Shown: piece by piece, positions 42,793-54,700 of the stretch
Position numbering within the stretch: position 1 is the first letter of the stretch
Layout of the letters: every line of letters begins with the position of its first letter
Assembly: GCF_020360975.1 (NCBI RefSeq)
Contig: NW_025408670.1
Coordinates: 1,550,001 to 1,614,000 of the forward strand
Origin: Hirsutella rhossiliensis
Lineage: Eukaryota > Ascomycota > Sordariomycetes > Hypocreales > Ophiocordycipitaceae
DNA: 64,000 bases
Direction of reading: 5' to 3'
Notes under the pieces: generated by a model
Seen by the model: only the letters and a program-made list of their open reading frames with translations
Told to the model about the DNA's origin: nothing
The model's database searches: none
Translations under genes and position numbers: made by a program

Positions 42793-45003
42793 GGGAGGGA
42801 GAATGGTCGCAGGTATTGGTTCCGGAGCACTACGAGGAGTTGGACGGCAAGACGGAAAGCCAAGCTGAGTATCTTTGTCTCTGTATTTGATGTCGAATGG
42901 CCAAGTGATTATTCAGGGGTGACGAGAAAAATGCTGATGAATGGTTCGACAGACAGCCTGTTGCTCGACAGGATACGGCAAGAGGAAGAAGGGCCGTCAG
43001 AAGATATATGTGCGGGGAGAAGAGCAGAAACTTGATTTCAAAGACAAGAGGACAAGAGAGGCAGAGCGAGCTACGGGTTCGGGTTGGATGGAAGTTGGCC
43101 CGTTTTGAAAGGGAAGGGAGAGAACGGGGGGGGCCTGACTAATTACAGACGGCTCCATGCTGCTCCCGCATTGGAAAAGAAGAGGAGGGAAATTGGGCTG
43201 GCCCGGGGGCATTGCGCAAGCGCATCCTGGAGCATCTCGGGGCGTTTGGACTGCGTCTGGGAACGATCACGACATCGACGCCATTGCTTCCGCGATGGAC
43301 GCAAGGGCGGCTGTGATTGGCCAAGGCCGATGTTTAGGGTTCGGAGCATCGGGGTACGTACCTTTGCTTTGCCTCTGGTCACTGTGGTCAAGACCACTCT
43401 TGCGGTGCCGGGCCGCACTTGGGCAAGGCGTTGAAGAAGGATTGTTGTTTTTCTTCTCCATCTCTATGCACATGCCGTGGGCTGCAGTCCTTGGTCGAGC
43501 AAAGACGTGGACGTTGCAATGGCAATGGCATGTTGGGCATGCCCCGTCCTGTGCGACCAAGCACCCGGACAGACGGGAGAGGAACGCTTACACATAACTC
43601 ACAATTGGCTTTCCAGGCGATTTACCCGTCCGTTACCGTGGGTACTGGAGGCACGGAGTTCGGCCATGACGTGGTGGCGATGAGCTTGTTAATCCCTTAA
43701 ACTCCGACTCACGCCGCACCGACCCGATGACAAAGAAACAGTTGCGGGGACGGCATTCAGGAGCCGGGAGCAAGGGGAAGAGGGAGAGAGGGCAGGGCAA
43801 GCACAGATGCTTGACTGAGCTGAGAGCAGAAACGCATCCGTGGAGCCATGGAGCACGTCATCTCGCCAAGGCTCCGATGTCAGCAACAACCGGGGACACC
43901 GCTTCCAGAGTTCCAGAGAGGCTGTATGTATGTAGATACTTTGTTCATGAATTAGCTCTGCCACGCTTTCGGCTCGTCGGCGCACACGCGGGAGTCGGGC
44001 ACAGAGTACAAACGGCTTTGTCGGTCAGAGGAGGAGGAGGATGCAGCCTGTTCGAGTCGTCCTTGGTTGGCGAGCGGGGCCGACGTTGGACTCTCTCAAC
44101 AAGTGTCGCTCGCCTAAATGCGGCCCGGAGACGGCGATTCTCGGTGTTTTGCAGACCAGCGGGATTGCTGTCCTCGCCGTGGTACAGGAGAACAATGCTG
44201 CCTGTCCTGCGGCTTGCCGACCAGCCACGCACGAGTCACGTCCCACGGCATTTCGCGAAGGCAGCGTCCCCGGGGGCTCCGTGTTGCGGGTAGGCGGTCC
44301 AAGCCTGTGCCCGGCCATCAGCCCTGGCCTCTGCGCGCCTCGTGGCAGCGTGTTGGGTCCATAACTGGGGGGCCCTCGTGGGGGAGAGGAGAGTCAATCA
44401 GTCAAATACCTACGACGGGGGGGGGGAACCAACCAGACATGACCTCATGTCTAATACGCGCGCTAACAAGCTGTCAGTGACCCACCATGTCTGTCAAGCC
44501 TGCATGCGTCGTATCTACAACAACGGCATCTTTCTCTGATACCTCCAGTAGGGAAAAAATTAGCTCGCCGCGGCCAGTCCCTGTGTGGACTCTCTGGCAG
44601 ATAGTACTTAGGTATAAGGTAAGGTATTGATTCTTGTCGCCCAGGCGGGCGGGCTGGTGGAGTGAGGCCAGTCGAGCTTGGCTTAGCGGCAAGCCAGCCT
44701 CCAACGGCCGGCGGGGCACGGCGCTGGAAACACCCGTCAGACACCTTCGGGGGTCCCCTGAAGAAGAGGGGAAGAATTTCCACCTCGACGAGAGAATCTC
44801 TGCCAACAGCCAGCCAGTCAGTCAGTCCACTGCGGCGCCGACGTCGACGACGTTTGTTCTCCGCCACGGCTGGAAACCCTCCCGCCATCCATCCTCTCAA
44901 CCAAGCCAAGTGAGCGATTTTGCGCCCTGCGCCATCCTTGACTGCCGCCTGCTTGCCTCTCGACTCTCTCCCCCAAGACTCTTCCACCCACACGCGCCCC
45001 ATC
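42793..45003. other. Divergent intergenic region, MET16 / SER2
   Basis: 2.2 kb holding both promoters. Several frames of up to 190 codons overlap one another without recognisable domains. ATGACGTGGT at 43,666-43,675 matches 8 of 10 positions of the sulfur-regulator consensus, a weak hit. No repeat larger than homopolymers seen (GGGGGGG near 44,418). Confidence 0.45.
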
Positions 45004-46431
45004 ATGGCCGACACGGCGAGGCACCCGGCTGCTGCTGTCCGTCCCCAGCTCACGGCCTCGATGCGCAGCAGCTCCTACCTGAGCGACCACCAGCAATACC
45101 GCCCCCCCCGGCAGCCCGAGTCGCACCACGGCATCGACACCGTCGTCGCCGATGTGCGCGCCGCCTCGGTCAGCCCCCAGCCCCCCAAGTCCGCCCTGCC
45201 CTTCAACGGCATCCCCTCCGAGGACAACCCCCCGACGATAGTCGAGAGCGGCGTCAGCCACAGCTTCTCCCATCCCAACTGCGCCCCGGCCTCGGGCCGC
45301 AAGACGGATCGCCTCGTCGCCACCCTCTTCTACAAGGCCCCCGCCCCGAATGCCTCGTCCCCCTTGCCGCTCCGGTCCCGCATGGCCGACAGCAGCGAGT
45401 CTCTCCCGGCCAACATGGCTCCGACCTCGAGCATGGATTCCTTCCCGCTTGAGCCCCCCACCCAGGAGTCGGAGCAGTTGGACCACCTGTACGGCTCGTA
45501 CATCTCGCCTCTCTGTCTCACCTCCTTTCTGCACCTCATGTCCACCTTTCCCCAGCCCTCGGCCGCCGATCAGCCGCACTCATCGCACCGCTGCCTCGAC
45601 AGCCAGGAGAACCCCCGCGTCGTCGAGCTGACTCTGGATCCGGCCCCGTCTCCCAAGTACCTGAGCCTTTCGGACCTGCGCAAGCATGAGATGATATACC
45701 GCTTCGAGAGGGAGTGGAACGTTGACGTCGCCCTGCAGCGTGACCTCGTCTGGAGACGACACCCCCGCCTCGTCGTCTTTGACATGGACAGCACTCTCAT
45801 CACCCAGGAGGCCATCGAGCTCCTCGCCGACACCGTCACGGACCAGCCCGACCTGGCTGCGCGTGTCGCCAAAATCACAGACCGGGCCATGCACGGCGAG
45901 CTGGAATTCGAGGCCTCATTCCGCGAGCGCCTTGCCTTGCTCAAGGGCGTCAATGCCTCCGTCTTCCATCATCTCCGGTCAGTCATCGACGTGACCCCGG
46001 GCGCTGCCGCCCTCATCAAAGCCCTGAACCGCCTCGGCGTCAAGACGGCCGTCCTCTCTGGCGGCTTTCAGCCCCTGGCGGATTGGCTCGCCAACCACCT
46101 GGGCATCGACTATGCCTACGCCAACGAGGTCGTTGTTGCCGACGGCAAGCTCACGGGCGAGGCCAAGGGGACCATTGTGGGCAAGGAGCGCAAGCATGAT
46201 CTCCTCGTCGAAATTGCTGCCAAGGAGAAGATTGACCTGGCGCAGGTCGTGGCCGTAGGCGACGGCGCCAACGACCTGCTCATGATGGACAAGGCGGGGC
46301 TCGGTGTGGCGTGGAGGGCCAAGCCGCGCGTGCAGATGGAGGCGGACGCGCGGCTCAACGGCGACAGCCTGTTGGACTTGCTGTTCCTCTTCGGCTTCAC
46401 GAGTGAGGAAATTGGCATGCTCGTCGAGTGA
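45004..46431 (+). CDS. SER2: Phosphoserine phosphatase (HAD family)
   Basis: Hydrolyses O-phosphoserine to serine, the last step of the phosphorylated serine pathway. The first in-frame ATG (45,004, in atcATGG) gives 475 residues. The long N-terminal extension (about 1-150) is Ser/Pro/His-rich and probably disordered. A regulatory-type domain precedes the HAD catalytic domain, which has all four motifs: DMDST at 260-264 (nucleophile D260), SGGFQPL from 352, a conserved Lys in EAKGTIVGK, and GDGAND at 419-424. The cap region (IELLADTVT ... RAMHGELEFEASF) matches SerB. No intron needed. It is larger than yeast Ser2 (309 residues), as is usual in filamentous fungi. Confidence 0.93.
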   Translation: MADTARHPAAAVRPQLTASMRSSSYLSDHQQYRPPRQPESHHGIDTVVADVRAASVSPQPPKSALPFNGIPSEDNPPTIVESGVSHSFSHPNCAPASGRKTDRLVATLFYKAPAPNASSPLPLRSRMADSSESLPANMAPTSSMDSFPLEPPTQESEQLDHLYGSYISPLCLTSFLHLMSTFPQPSAADQPHSSHRCLDSQENPRVVELTLDPAPSPKYLSLSDLRKHEMIYRFEREWNVDVALQRDLVWRRHPRLVVFDMDSTLITQEAIELLADTVTDQPDLAARVAKITDRAMHGELEFEASFRERLALLKGVNASVFHHLRSVIDVTPGAAALIKALNRLGVKTAVLSGGFQPLADWLANHLGIDYAYANEVVVADGKLTGEAKGTIVGKERKHDLLVEIAAKEKIDLAQVVAVGDGANDLLMMDKAGLGVAWRAKPRVQMEADARLNGDSLLDLLFLFGFTSEEIGMLVE

Positions 46432-46869
46432 GTGCGGATGCGGAGCGGAGAGACGATGATGTGCGATGACAGTTGGTTTTGAGGAGCGTTTCCCATTGAA
46501 TGTAGGTGGTGTGAGTTTCCGAGGCTGTGGGAGAGGGGTTATGCGTTGTTTGCCCGATTCGATTGTTGTAGGCTGTTAGGATACCATGGCGTCAGCCAGT
46601 TCGCAGTATGAATCCTGCCGACTGGCATATTTGGAGACTCGGACCATATAAAACACGGGCCGAAGCAAGTCAGAGCATGCGAGTGCATAAAGGGACATTT
46701 TTGATATCGGGGCCAGGTTGATCCAATGTTTGGATCCCAACTGTACAGGTTCAAGTCTACACGCATGCGTCTCCTCGCGTATGCCTCCGCCCCTCCCTGT
46801 CCACCGTGGTATGGCCACGGCATGCAATCCCGTCTTCCGTATCGTGCTCGAGGCCGTCCGTGGCCCTCC
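46432..46869. other. Convergent intergenic region, SER2 / 131-residue protein
   Basis: Shared 3' region; nothing recognised. A T-arm-like GGTTCAAGTC near 46,748 is not part of a tRNA cloverleaf that I can fold. Confidence 0.4.
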
Positions 46870-47408
46870 TTACGGGTATCCGTCCTTGCCCCACTTGTTG
46901 TACTTGTCGTGCAGCTCCCGGGGGAGAGTGACGTCGGGGACAACGACGACGTTGAGCGCGCTGGGGGCGTCCCTGGGCTCCTTGCTGGGGTCGCCGCCCG
47001 GGTGGTACTTGTACTTGCCCTGGGCGTCGGCGTCGCCCTCCCAGGGCATGCCGCCTTTGGCGATGTGGACGGGGGACTCGGAGGTGGATCCCGTCGGGCT
47101 TTGGCCTGGTGTCAGAGAGTTAACGGCTTGCTATGCTCTTCACGCTCTAAGGGGGCCGGCATACCTAGGTAGTAACCAGCACCGCCGAGAGCAGCAACCA
47201 TGACGCCGCCGAGGATCTATGTTGCTGTCAGCCGCTGATTCGATGCATGCACGTTCGGGACGCAAAATCTGTCGGGGTGCAAAAGCTGGCAACGACGCAC
47301 CATAAGCTCGGGGTTGCGCTTGGTCTCGCGCTTGAGCTCCGCCTTGCTCTCGGCCTGGAACCGACGAGCGGTGGTGGAGAGGAGACGACGGGTGACGCTT
47401 GAGGCCAT
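46870..47408 (-). CDS. Unrecognised 131-residue mitochondrial membrane protein (3 exons)
   Basis: I do not recognise the family. Exons 47,301-47,408, 47,165-47,216 and 46,870-47,105 (minus strand) are joined across introns of 84 and 59 bp with GT...AG ends and CTGAC branch points, giving one continuous frame of 131 residues. Residues 1-30 are rich in Arg/Ser/Thr/Ala and lack acids until about 20, as in a mitochondrial presequence (MASSVTRRLLSTTARRF). A glycine-rich hydrophobic segment (ILGGVMVAALGGAGYYL, 37-53) is a single membrane span encoded by the middle exon. The polar C-terminal part has GGMPWEGDADAQGKYKY and ends in HDKYNKWGKDGYP, well suited to the intermembrane space. Codon use is GC-rich like its neighbours. 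The open structure and precise splicing support a real gene. Confidence 0.8.
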
Positions 47409-48790
47409 GGTGATGGGAAGGGACGACGGTGGTTTCGGCGAGAAGTCCACTGAGTGAGGTTGAAGAGGCGGAGAGGGCGTGGAATTGGCTGTGCCTTGCA
47501 GCAGGACTGACGTTATGAAGATTCTCGTATGATGATGCTCCGGGCTCGGCTGGGGCGGGTTTGGCAGCACGCCATTGGCTAATGGGATGGAGAGAGGTTA
47601 TATCACGTGCGAGGTCACGCGTTGAATCCAGGCCGTGTGGGGAAGTGGGGGGTTGTGTCATGGGTACGGAGTACATGTTGGTCCAACAGAGACGCGAGAG
47701 CCAATGCCAATGCCGCGTGTAACTACGTATCTTCGGAGATGCCGAACGGTGCATCTAAAAGGTAGATGATGCTTCACCCACTTTACGTCTTTTACCCAAG
47801 AGAATATGTCGTCCAACAGCGGGCCTTTGATTGTACCGGTATCTGTATGCCACTGCGGATGGCCAAGGCACTGACAGCGGTGGACGGAGGCGTGACAGTA
47901 AACGCGACAAATGCTGTCGGATCCCTGTAGATCAGAGGGGGAGGAGCCGGCGGGCGGCTATCGGAGGAGTTGATGCCGCCGAGGCTGTGGATTGAATGTC
48001 CCAGAGTGCCGTGTCCATGAACTACATTTCAGCAGTGAAAAAGTGGTAATTAATGGTTAATGTCAACATGAAAAGAGAGAGGGGGAGAGAGAGGGACGGC
48101 GCTTTGTACAGTACCACCAGGCCCCGGCAGCAGCCAATTAGCCCCTTACATGGGCCCCAAGGCCATGTGGTATGTACATAGGTACCAAGGAATGTACGTA
48201 GGCTGATAGGTAATCCATGGAAAGTCTCCCTCCCACCCACTCTTTTTTCACCACTGGCCCGTCGCGCCGCGGCCGAAGCGCAAGTTCCAAACACCAAGGG
48301 GGGGACGAGAGCGAGAGACAGACGAGAGGAAAAAGAAAGGAAGAGAAAAAGACAAGCCTCTCACTTGTGCTGCGTTTCATTTTCCGCCACCGCCATTCGC
48401 TCCTTTTGTGGCTCCTGCCCTTGGCCGACTTCATTTGTCCTTCACCTCTCGTCTTGCTCCCCACGCCTTTCTTTTCTTCGGCCACTCTCCTTCTCGACGA
48501 CGTCTCGCCATCTCCTCTTCTTCCTCTTCTCCGATTCTCCATTCTCCTGCGACCCTACAACCAGGCTCTCTGGCGCCTCGACGTCGATATACGCTGCACA
48601 ACAAGCCATAGCGACGACCCGGCTGCGATACCCCGACGATTTGATCCATTCGCCGACTCTTACGATATCCTGCGTCCCGTCTGCGGCTCTCGTCCATCAT
48701 CTCCGGCTCCCGCCCGCTTCCTTGTTGCCTTCAAGATCCTAGACTATGTCATAGCGCAACGGCCCACTGCTGGCTCCTCGCATCACCACC
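47409..48790. other. Divergent intergenic region, 131-residue protein / ERF2
   Basis: 1.4 kb of promoter sequence. An inverted CCAAT box sits at about 47,572 (gccattggctaatgg). A strongly pyrimidine-rich tract at 48,420-48,560 resembles the CT-rich core promoter and leader of fungal genes. An ATG-started frame of 197 codons (48,217-48,810) overlaps the first 20 bases of ERF2 and would be an overlapping uORF if transcribed. Confidence 0.45.
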
Positions 48791-50858
48791 ATGGAGATTC
48801 CAGATTCTGACGACCGTCCCACGCCCTCCGGCGGCTTCCCCTATCCTGGTCGGCTTCCTCGTCCTGATAGTGTTGTTTCGTCCCGCATGACGGACCTGGG
48901 GAGCGACGACGGCAGCGACGCGAGGCAGCAACGCCGGCCCGGCACGAGCCAGCCGAGGGGAACAGATGTGAGCTCGCGACCCGCCACGGCACGGACGGGC
49001 GCTTCCTCGAAAGCTCCTTGGCCAACCCAGTCCAGACGCCAGAGCAACACGCTTGGCTTGCCCAGCAAGAGGGGTAGCATCGCCAGCGTGAGCAACGCTT
49101 CCGCCGGGCGGGCACCGAGCTTGACCAACAAGACTCACGTCCCATCCATCACGTCGAATGCCTTTTACCGACCCATGAGCTCGCAGAAGCTGCAAGCCCA
49201 GCGAGGCGGCACACCGAGGCCACCAACTTCGACCCAGTCGTCGCAAGCGCAGCAACACATCAACGATCTCGATGACGCCGCAACGGACCTGGGCGGCAGC
49301 GTCATCGACGAGAATGCGGCCGCGCACAATACCACTCCACGGCGCCAGCGTCGCACGAGCGGCGACAACAACATGCGAGTGCCGTTTCGGGGTGTGGGCA
49401 TGGCCGAGCAGGAGAACTTTGATCGCATCACGGCCAACACGAGCCCCTCCCACGGCCACAATGCCAACGGCAGTCAGTCGGATAGCGATCGGCCACTGCG
49501 GCAAACGTCAAATGCGCGCACTCGCCCGACCATCGATGTGGACAAGTCCTTCAAGGATCTTGGAAGCCTGCCGAGCCCCATCAAGTCGTCGCGCTCCTTC
49601 CGATCAAGCTTTCTCCTGCCCAGTAGGAGCGACCCAGGACGGGCTAGTCAGAATCGAAGCACAGAGGGCGCGGAAAAGCTGACGTCCAACAACTCGTCTC
49701 CTCGCCTGCGCCCCGTCGACTCTCCCTCTCAACCGAGACCGCGGCCTTTCCAGCCTCCGAGCCAGAGCAAGAGCCAGGGGCGCGTCTACCAGTACTTTGA
49801 TGGAAACACAATCTTCTGTCTCGGCGGCCGGTGGCAAAACACAAAACACAGGCCAATCAACGTCGCCACAGGTCTCTTCGTCGTCATCCCATGTGTGCTC
49901 TTTTTCATCTTTGAAGCCCCATGGCTTTGGCGCAACATTTCGCCCGCGATTCCCATCACCTTTGCCTACCTCACGTATATATGCGTCTCATCCTTCATCC
50001 ACGCCTCCGTCTCGGACCCCGGGGTAAGTAGTGCCGCTCAACGCCAGTCTCCGAGGTGTTCCCTTGTGCTAACCTGGACAGATCTTGCCTCGCAATCTCC
50101 ACCGGTTCCCCCCCGTATACGACCATGATGACCCCTTGCGCGTCGGTCCTCCCACCAACGACTGGACGCTGATAAAATCGGCCGAGGGCAGCGCCGCAGC
50201 CATGGAAGTCCCCGTCAAGCACTGCCGGACTTGCAACATCTGGCGGCCGCCCCGCGCTCACCACTGCCGCCTCTGCGACAACTGCATCGAGACGCACGAC
50301 CATCACTGCGTCTGGCTCAACAACTGTGTTGGGAAGCGCAACTACCGCTACTTCTTCACGTTTGTCACCTCTGCGACCTTTTTGGCCGCATATCTCGTCG
50401 CCACCAGTCTTGTCCAGGTGCTTGTCCACATGGGGCGGGAGCAAATCCCCTTTGCGGAAGCCATTGACCAATTCCGTGTTCCCTTTGCCCTCGCCATCAT
50501 GGGCTTCATCGAGTTTCTGTATCCCGCCGCCTTGATGGGGTATCACCTGTTCTTGATGGCGCGGGGGGAGACGACGCGGGAGTACATGAACTCGCACAAG
50601 TTTGCCAAGAAGGAGCGGTACCGGGCGTTCAGCCAAGGGAGCATCGCGAGAAACCTCATGGCCGTGCTCTGTCGCCCGCGGCTGCCGACGTACTACCGCT
50701 TCAAGACCAAGTACCAGCAGGGCGACCAGCGACTCGGGGTTCGCCGGAGCCACCGCGCGCGGAAGAACTCGCAGGGGCTCGAGATGGACTCGGTCCAGCC
50801 CGGATCGTCACGGGGGTTCCAGGGGCCGGTGGCGCTGCGAGAGCAGACTCAGGGATGA
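48791..50858 (+). CDS. ERF2: DHHC palmitoyltransferase Erf2 (2 exons)
   Basis: Protein S-acyltransferase of the ER/Golgi, in yeast the catalytic partner of Shr5 for Ras palmitoylation. Exons 48,791-50,023 and 50,082-50,858 (intron 58 bp, GTAAGT, branch CTAAC) encode 669 residues. The first about 335 residues are Ser/Arg/Thr/Asn-rich and disordered. Residues [20 protein letters not shown] open the Erf2 core, followed by two membrane spans (about 355-405). The cysteine-rich domain [16 protein letters not shown] ... lies in exon 2 and holds DHHC at 484-487, with the acyl-accepting Cys487. Two more spans follow (about 500-560). The TTREYMN motif after the fourth span corresponds to the conserved TTxE of this family. 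The C-terminal tail is basic and polar. Confidence 0.93.
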
Positions 50859-51788
50859 GGAATGTGCGTGTCCTTGACGTGTGAGGTTGACTAACATTGT
50901 TTGCCCGACTTTCTACTGGTTCATCTTTCTATTCGGTGTTCTTTATTTCGGGGGAGGGCAACAAAATTTAGCTGCGGCTCGATGCCCTGGGATCATGAGG
51001 GGACCCATCTTTACCAGGTGTGGGCACATTTATAATGCGTTGCGTCTAGTATACCCTCTGCGACTGTATCGTTAGCTTCTTCTCTTCTTGGTCTTCCTCC
51101 TTGTTCTTTTTTCAGAAGGAAGTGTATGTATATGCTGTTGTGTGCTCGTGGCAACGGATGGTCAGGTCCAGCAGGGGCGGATCTAGACTTAATGGACCCC
51201 TGAATCTTGGTGCAGACCGAATCTTGTCTTGGCCGTCGTTGTAGAATTGGCATGACACGCGTGCGCGTGGAACTTCCAGGCCAGCGCACTCGCTTGGATA
51301 TCATGCGAAAAGTAACGTATGCCGTTGGGGCTCTAGAACAAGCAGCTCGGCTGGGGTACAGTCTCGGATGAATCGCCGGACTGGTAGGCATACGGAAACA
51401 AGAGTGTCTTGAATGTTGATGCGAGTTGGTAGAGATTGTCGCGAACGTCGTGGTGATGTTACAGGGTAGGCTGGCGGGGTTAGCCGAGTACCCACTGAGA
51501 TAGGAGGATAGGGGGTCTCAGCGCCTTCGATAAGCGGAAGAAAAAAAACTTCGAGGCGCCCGCCTAGTTCAAAGCCGGTTCCAGGAGGGTACATGGCATA
51601 TGTCAGCAGCAATTAAGGGCGGTTGTCTGAGATCCGTCTCCCTCTCCGTCTCCCACTCTCCCTTTTCCTCTCTCTCCCAGACGTACAGAGGATAACCGAG
51701 CGGCACCACCCTGCGCTGCCACTGCTGCTGCTACCAGACTCGTCACCAGAGTCAGCAGACGACAGCGACACAGCGCAACTGGGCCGCG
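50859..51788. other. Intergenic region, ERF2 to NEW1
   Basis: About 0.9 kb; no gene, repeat or RNA recognised. The last 140 bp before NEW1 are CT-rich (51,630-51,690), as in a leader. Confidence 0.4.
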
Positions 51789-54700
51789 ATGCCTCACCCC
51801 GTCTCGCCGCCGACCATGGTGTCCCAAGACGCCCCTCCCCCGCCATCCCACGAGGACGTGTCGGCCCTTATCAAGACCATCTTCACGGCCCAGACGTCGG
51901 CTGCCTCGGTCGACGCCAGCTATGGCCTCTGCAGCCTGCTGCTCAACTCGGTCGGCTTCGTCGGTCTGCAGCAGCACGGCGTCCTGGCCGAGATCAAAAA
52001 GGCCGCCTCGGACAAGAAGAACGGCCTCCGCCGGGAGAGCGCCCAGAACCTCCTCGGCGCCATCTTGGAGCGCTTCCCCCCGAAGCAACCCATCAGCGAG
52101 GTCGTCTTTCTGTGCCAGGAGGACGGCCTGCTGGCCTGTGCCCTCGACGCACTCGCCGACAAGGGCGCCGTCGTCCGCGAGGCTGCCCAGTATGGCCTTG
52201 ATGCCCTCTTTGCCAACCTAAGCCCCGAGGCTCTCGTCACTGGTCTGCTGCCCGTCCTCTGCCAGTACCTCGCCAAGAGGACGGGCAAGTGGCAGGGCAC
52301 CGTCGGCGCCTACAAGATGCTGCAGAAGATGGCCGACAAGGCGCAAATGTCCATGGGCACCACCAAGGAGGAGGCTGCCGACAAGGACGTGCTGCGCGAG
52401 GTCATGGGCGCCAAGCTGGCTGGCTTGATTCCCCTTGTCGAGGGCGGCATGCACGATCTCAAGGCCGAGGTGGAGAAGCAGGCCGTTCAGACCATGAACT
52501 CGCTCACGACACTGCTCTCCAACGACGACGTCGCCCCCAGGATACCTCTCCTCGTCGACACCATGCAGCACCCCTCGACCCAGACCCTGCAAAAGGCCAT
52601 CCACGCCCTGTCTCAGACCACCTTTGTCGCCATCGTCACCTCGCCCGTCCTGGCTCTGCTGACGCCCTTTCTCGAGAGGTCCCTCAACTCGCCCAACACC
52701 GCCCAGGAGGTCCTGCGCCAGACCGTCGTCATCGTCGAGAACCTGACCAAGCTCGTCCACGACCCCATCGAGGCCAGGACCTTCTTGCCCAAGCTCACCC
52801 CGGGTGTCAAGGGCGTCTGTGATCGCGCCTCTCTCCCTGAGGTGCGCGAGCTGGCCAACCGAGCCCTGGCCACCATGGAAAAGGCCATGGGCAACGATCA
52901 GGACATCGTCGCGCGCACTACTCCTGATGATGTGGCCAAGGTTCTCGACGAGCACATCAAGAAGAACAATGGGCTCACGGGCGGCCTGGACATTTACAAG
53001 CTAGCGCGTCCCTATATCTGCGACATGGTGGCGACCGATGTCAACTATCGCTTCGTCACCCGCGTCTCGGACCGCATCGCCCCGTATCTGCAGCCCCTGA
53101 TGTGCGAGGCTGGAGCCCACCAAAAGGTCGGCGATGCGGTGCAGCGCTACTACGTCGACGAGGACCACCGCCGATACGGCGTCCCCGAAAAGGAGGACGA
53201 CGGCGAGGTGGAGATTGTCGACGCCGACTTTTCTCTGGCCTACGGAGGGATGTTGCTACTCTCGCACACGAATCTGCGCCTTCTCAAGGGCCACCGCTAC
53301 GGCCTGTGCGGACGCAACGGCGCTGGAAAGTCTACGTTGATGAGGAGCATCGCCAACGGCAAGCTCGAGGGCTTCCCTTCCCAAGACGTCCTCCGCACCT
53401 GTTACGTGGAGCATAACCAGGGCGAGGACGCCGACATCAGCATCCTTGAGTTCGTCTCCAAGGACCCCACCATCGCCCCCCAGGGTACCAAGCGCATTTC
53501 CGAAGTCTTGACCGAGTTTGGTTTCACGCCCGGGCCCGAGGGCCGCCAGGCTCAAAAAGTCGGGTCCCTCTCGGGCGGGTGGAAGATGAAGCTCGCTCTG
53601 GCGCGTGCCATGCTGCAAAAGGCCGACGTTCTCCTGCTGGACGAACCGACGAACCATCTTGACGTGACCAACATTGCGTGGCTCGAAAATTACCTCAAGA
53701 CGCACACCGAAATCACCAGCCTCATCGTCTCTCACGACTCTGGTTTCCTGGACAACGTGACGACTGACATTTACCACTACGAGCCCAACAAGAAGCTGGC
53801 GTGCTACAAGGGCAACTTGGCGAGCTTTGTCAAGATCCGGCCGGAAGCCAAGAGCTACTACACCCTCTCGGCGTCCAACGTGCAGTTCAAGTTCCCTCCT
53901 CCCGGTATCCTGACGGGCGTCAAGTCGCAGACGCGAGCCATCATCCGCATGACCAACGTCTCGTACACGTACCCCAAGGCGCCGAAGCCGTCGCTGTCAG
54001 ACGTCTCCTGCCAGCTCACCCTGTCGTCTCGAGTTGCCATCATTGGACCAAACGGAGCGGGCAAATCGACGCTCATCAAGATTCTCACTGGCGAGGTCAT
54101 CCCCTCCATAGGCAAGGTGGAGAAGCACCCCAACCTGCGCATCGGCTACATCAAGCAGCACGCGCTCGAGCACGTCGAGATGCACCTGGAGAAGACGCCG
54201 AATCAGTACCTCCAATGGCGTTATGCTCACGGCGACGATCGCGAGGTCCACATGAAGCAGACTCGCGTCTTGTCTGACAAGGACCGGGAGCAGATGGACA
54301 AGTGGGTCGACCTGAAGGATGGCAAGTCGGCGAAGCAAATCGAGGCCCTCGTCGGTCGCCAAAAGTACAAGAAGACGTTCCAATACGAAGTGTAAGGCAC
54401 CAATATCCCCTCAACGCGTGTACGTCTGAAGCTAACTTGGCCCAGGAAATGGCGCAATCTCCTTCCCAAGCACAACACCAAGATTTCGCGCGAGACGCTC
54501 ATCGAGCTCGGATTCGACAAGCTCGTGCAGGAGTTTGACGACCACGAAGCTTCGCGAGAAGGTCTGGGCTACCGCGAGCTCCAGCCGTCTGTCATCTCGA
54601 AGCACTTTGACGACCTCGGGCTCGACCCGGAGATCGCCAACCACAACGAGATTGGGTCGCTGTCGGGCGGGCAAAAGGTCAAGGTGGTGATTGCCGGCGC

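Noticed and set aside
44920..45003. Upstream extension of the SER2 frame
   Set aside because: It begins at TTG; the first ATG is 45,004.
46735..46765. tRNA-like T-arm sequence
   Set aside because: GGTTCAAGTC is present but no acceptor, D or anticodon stems pair around it.
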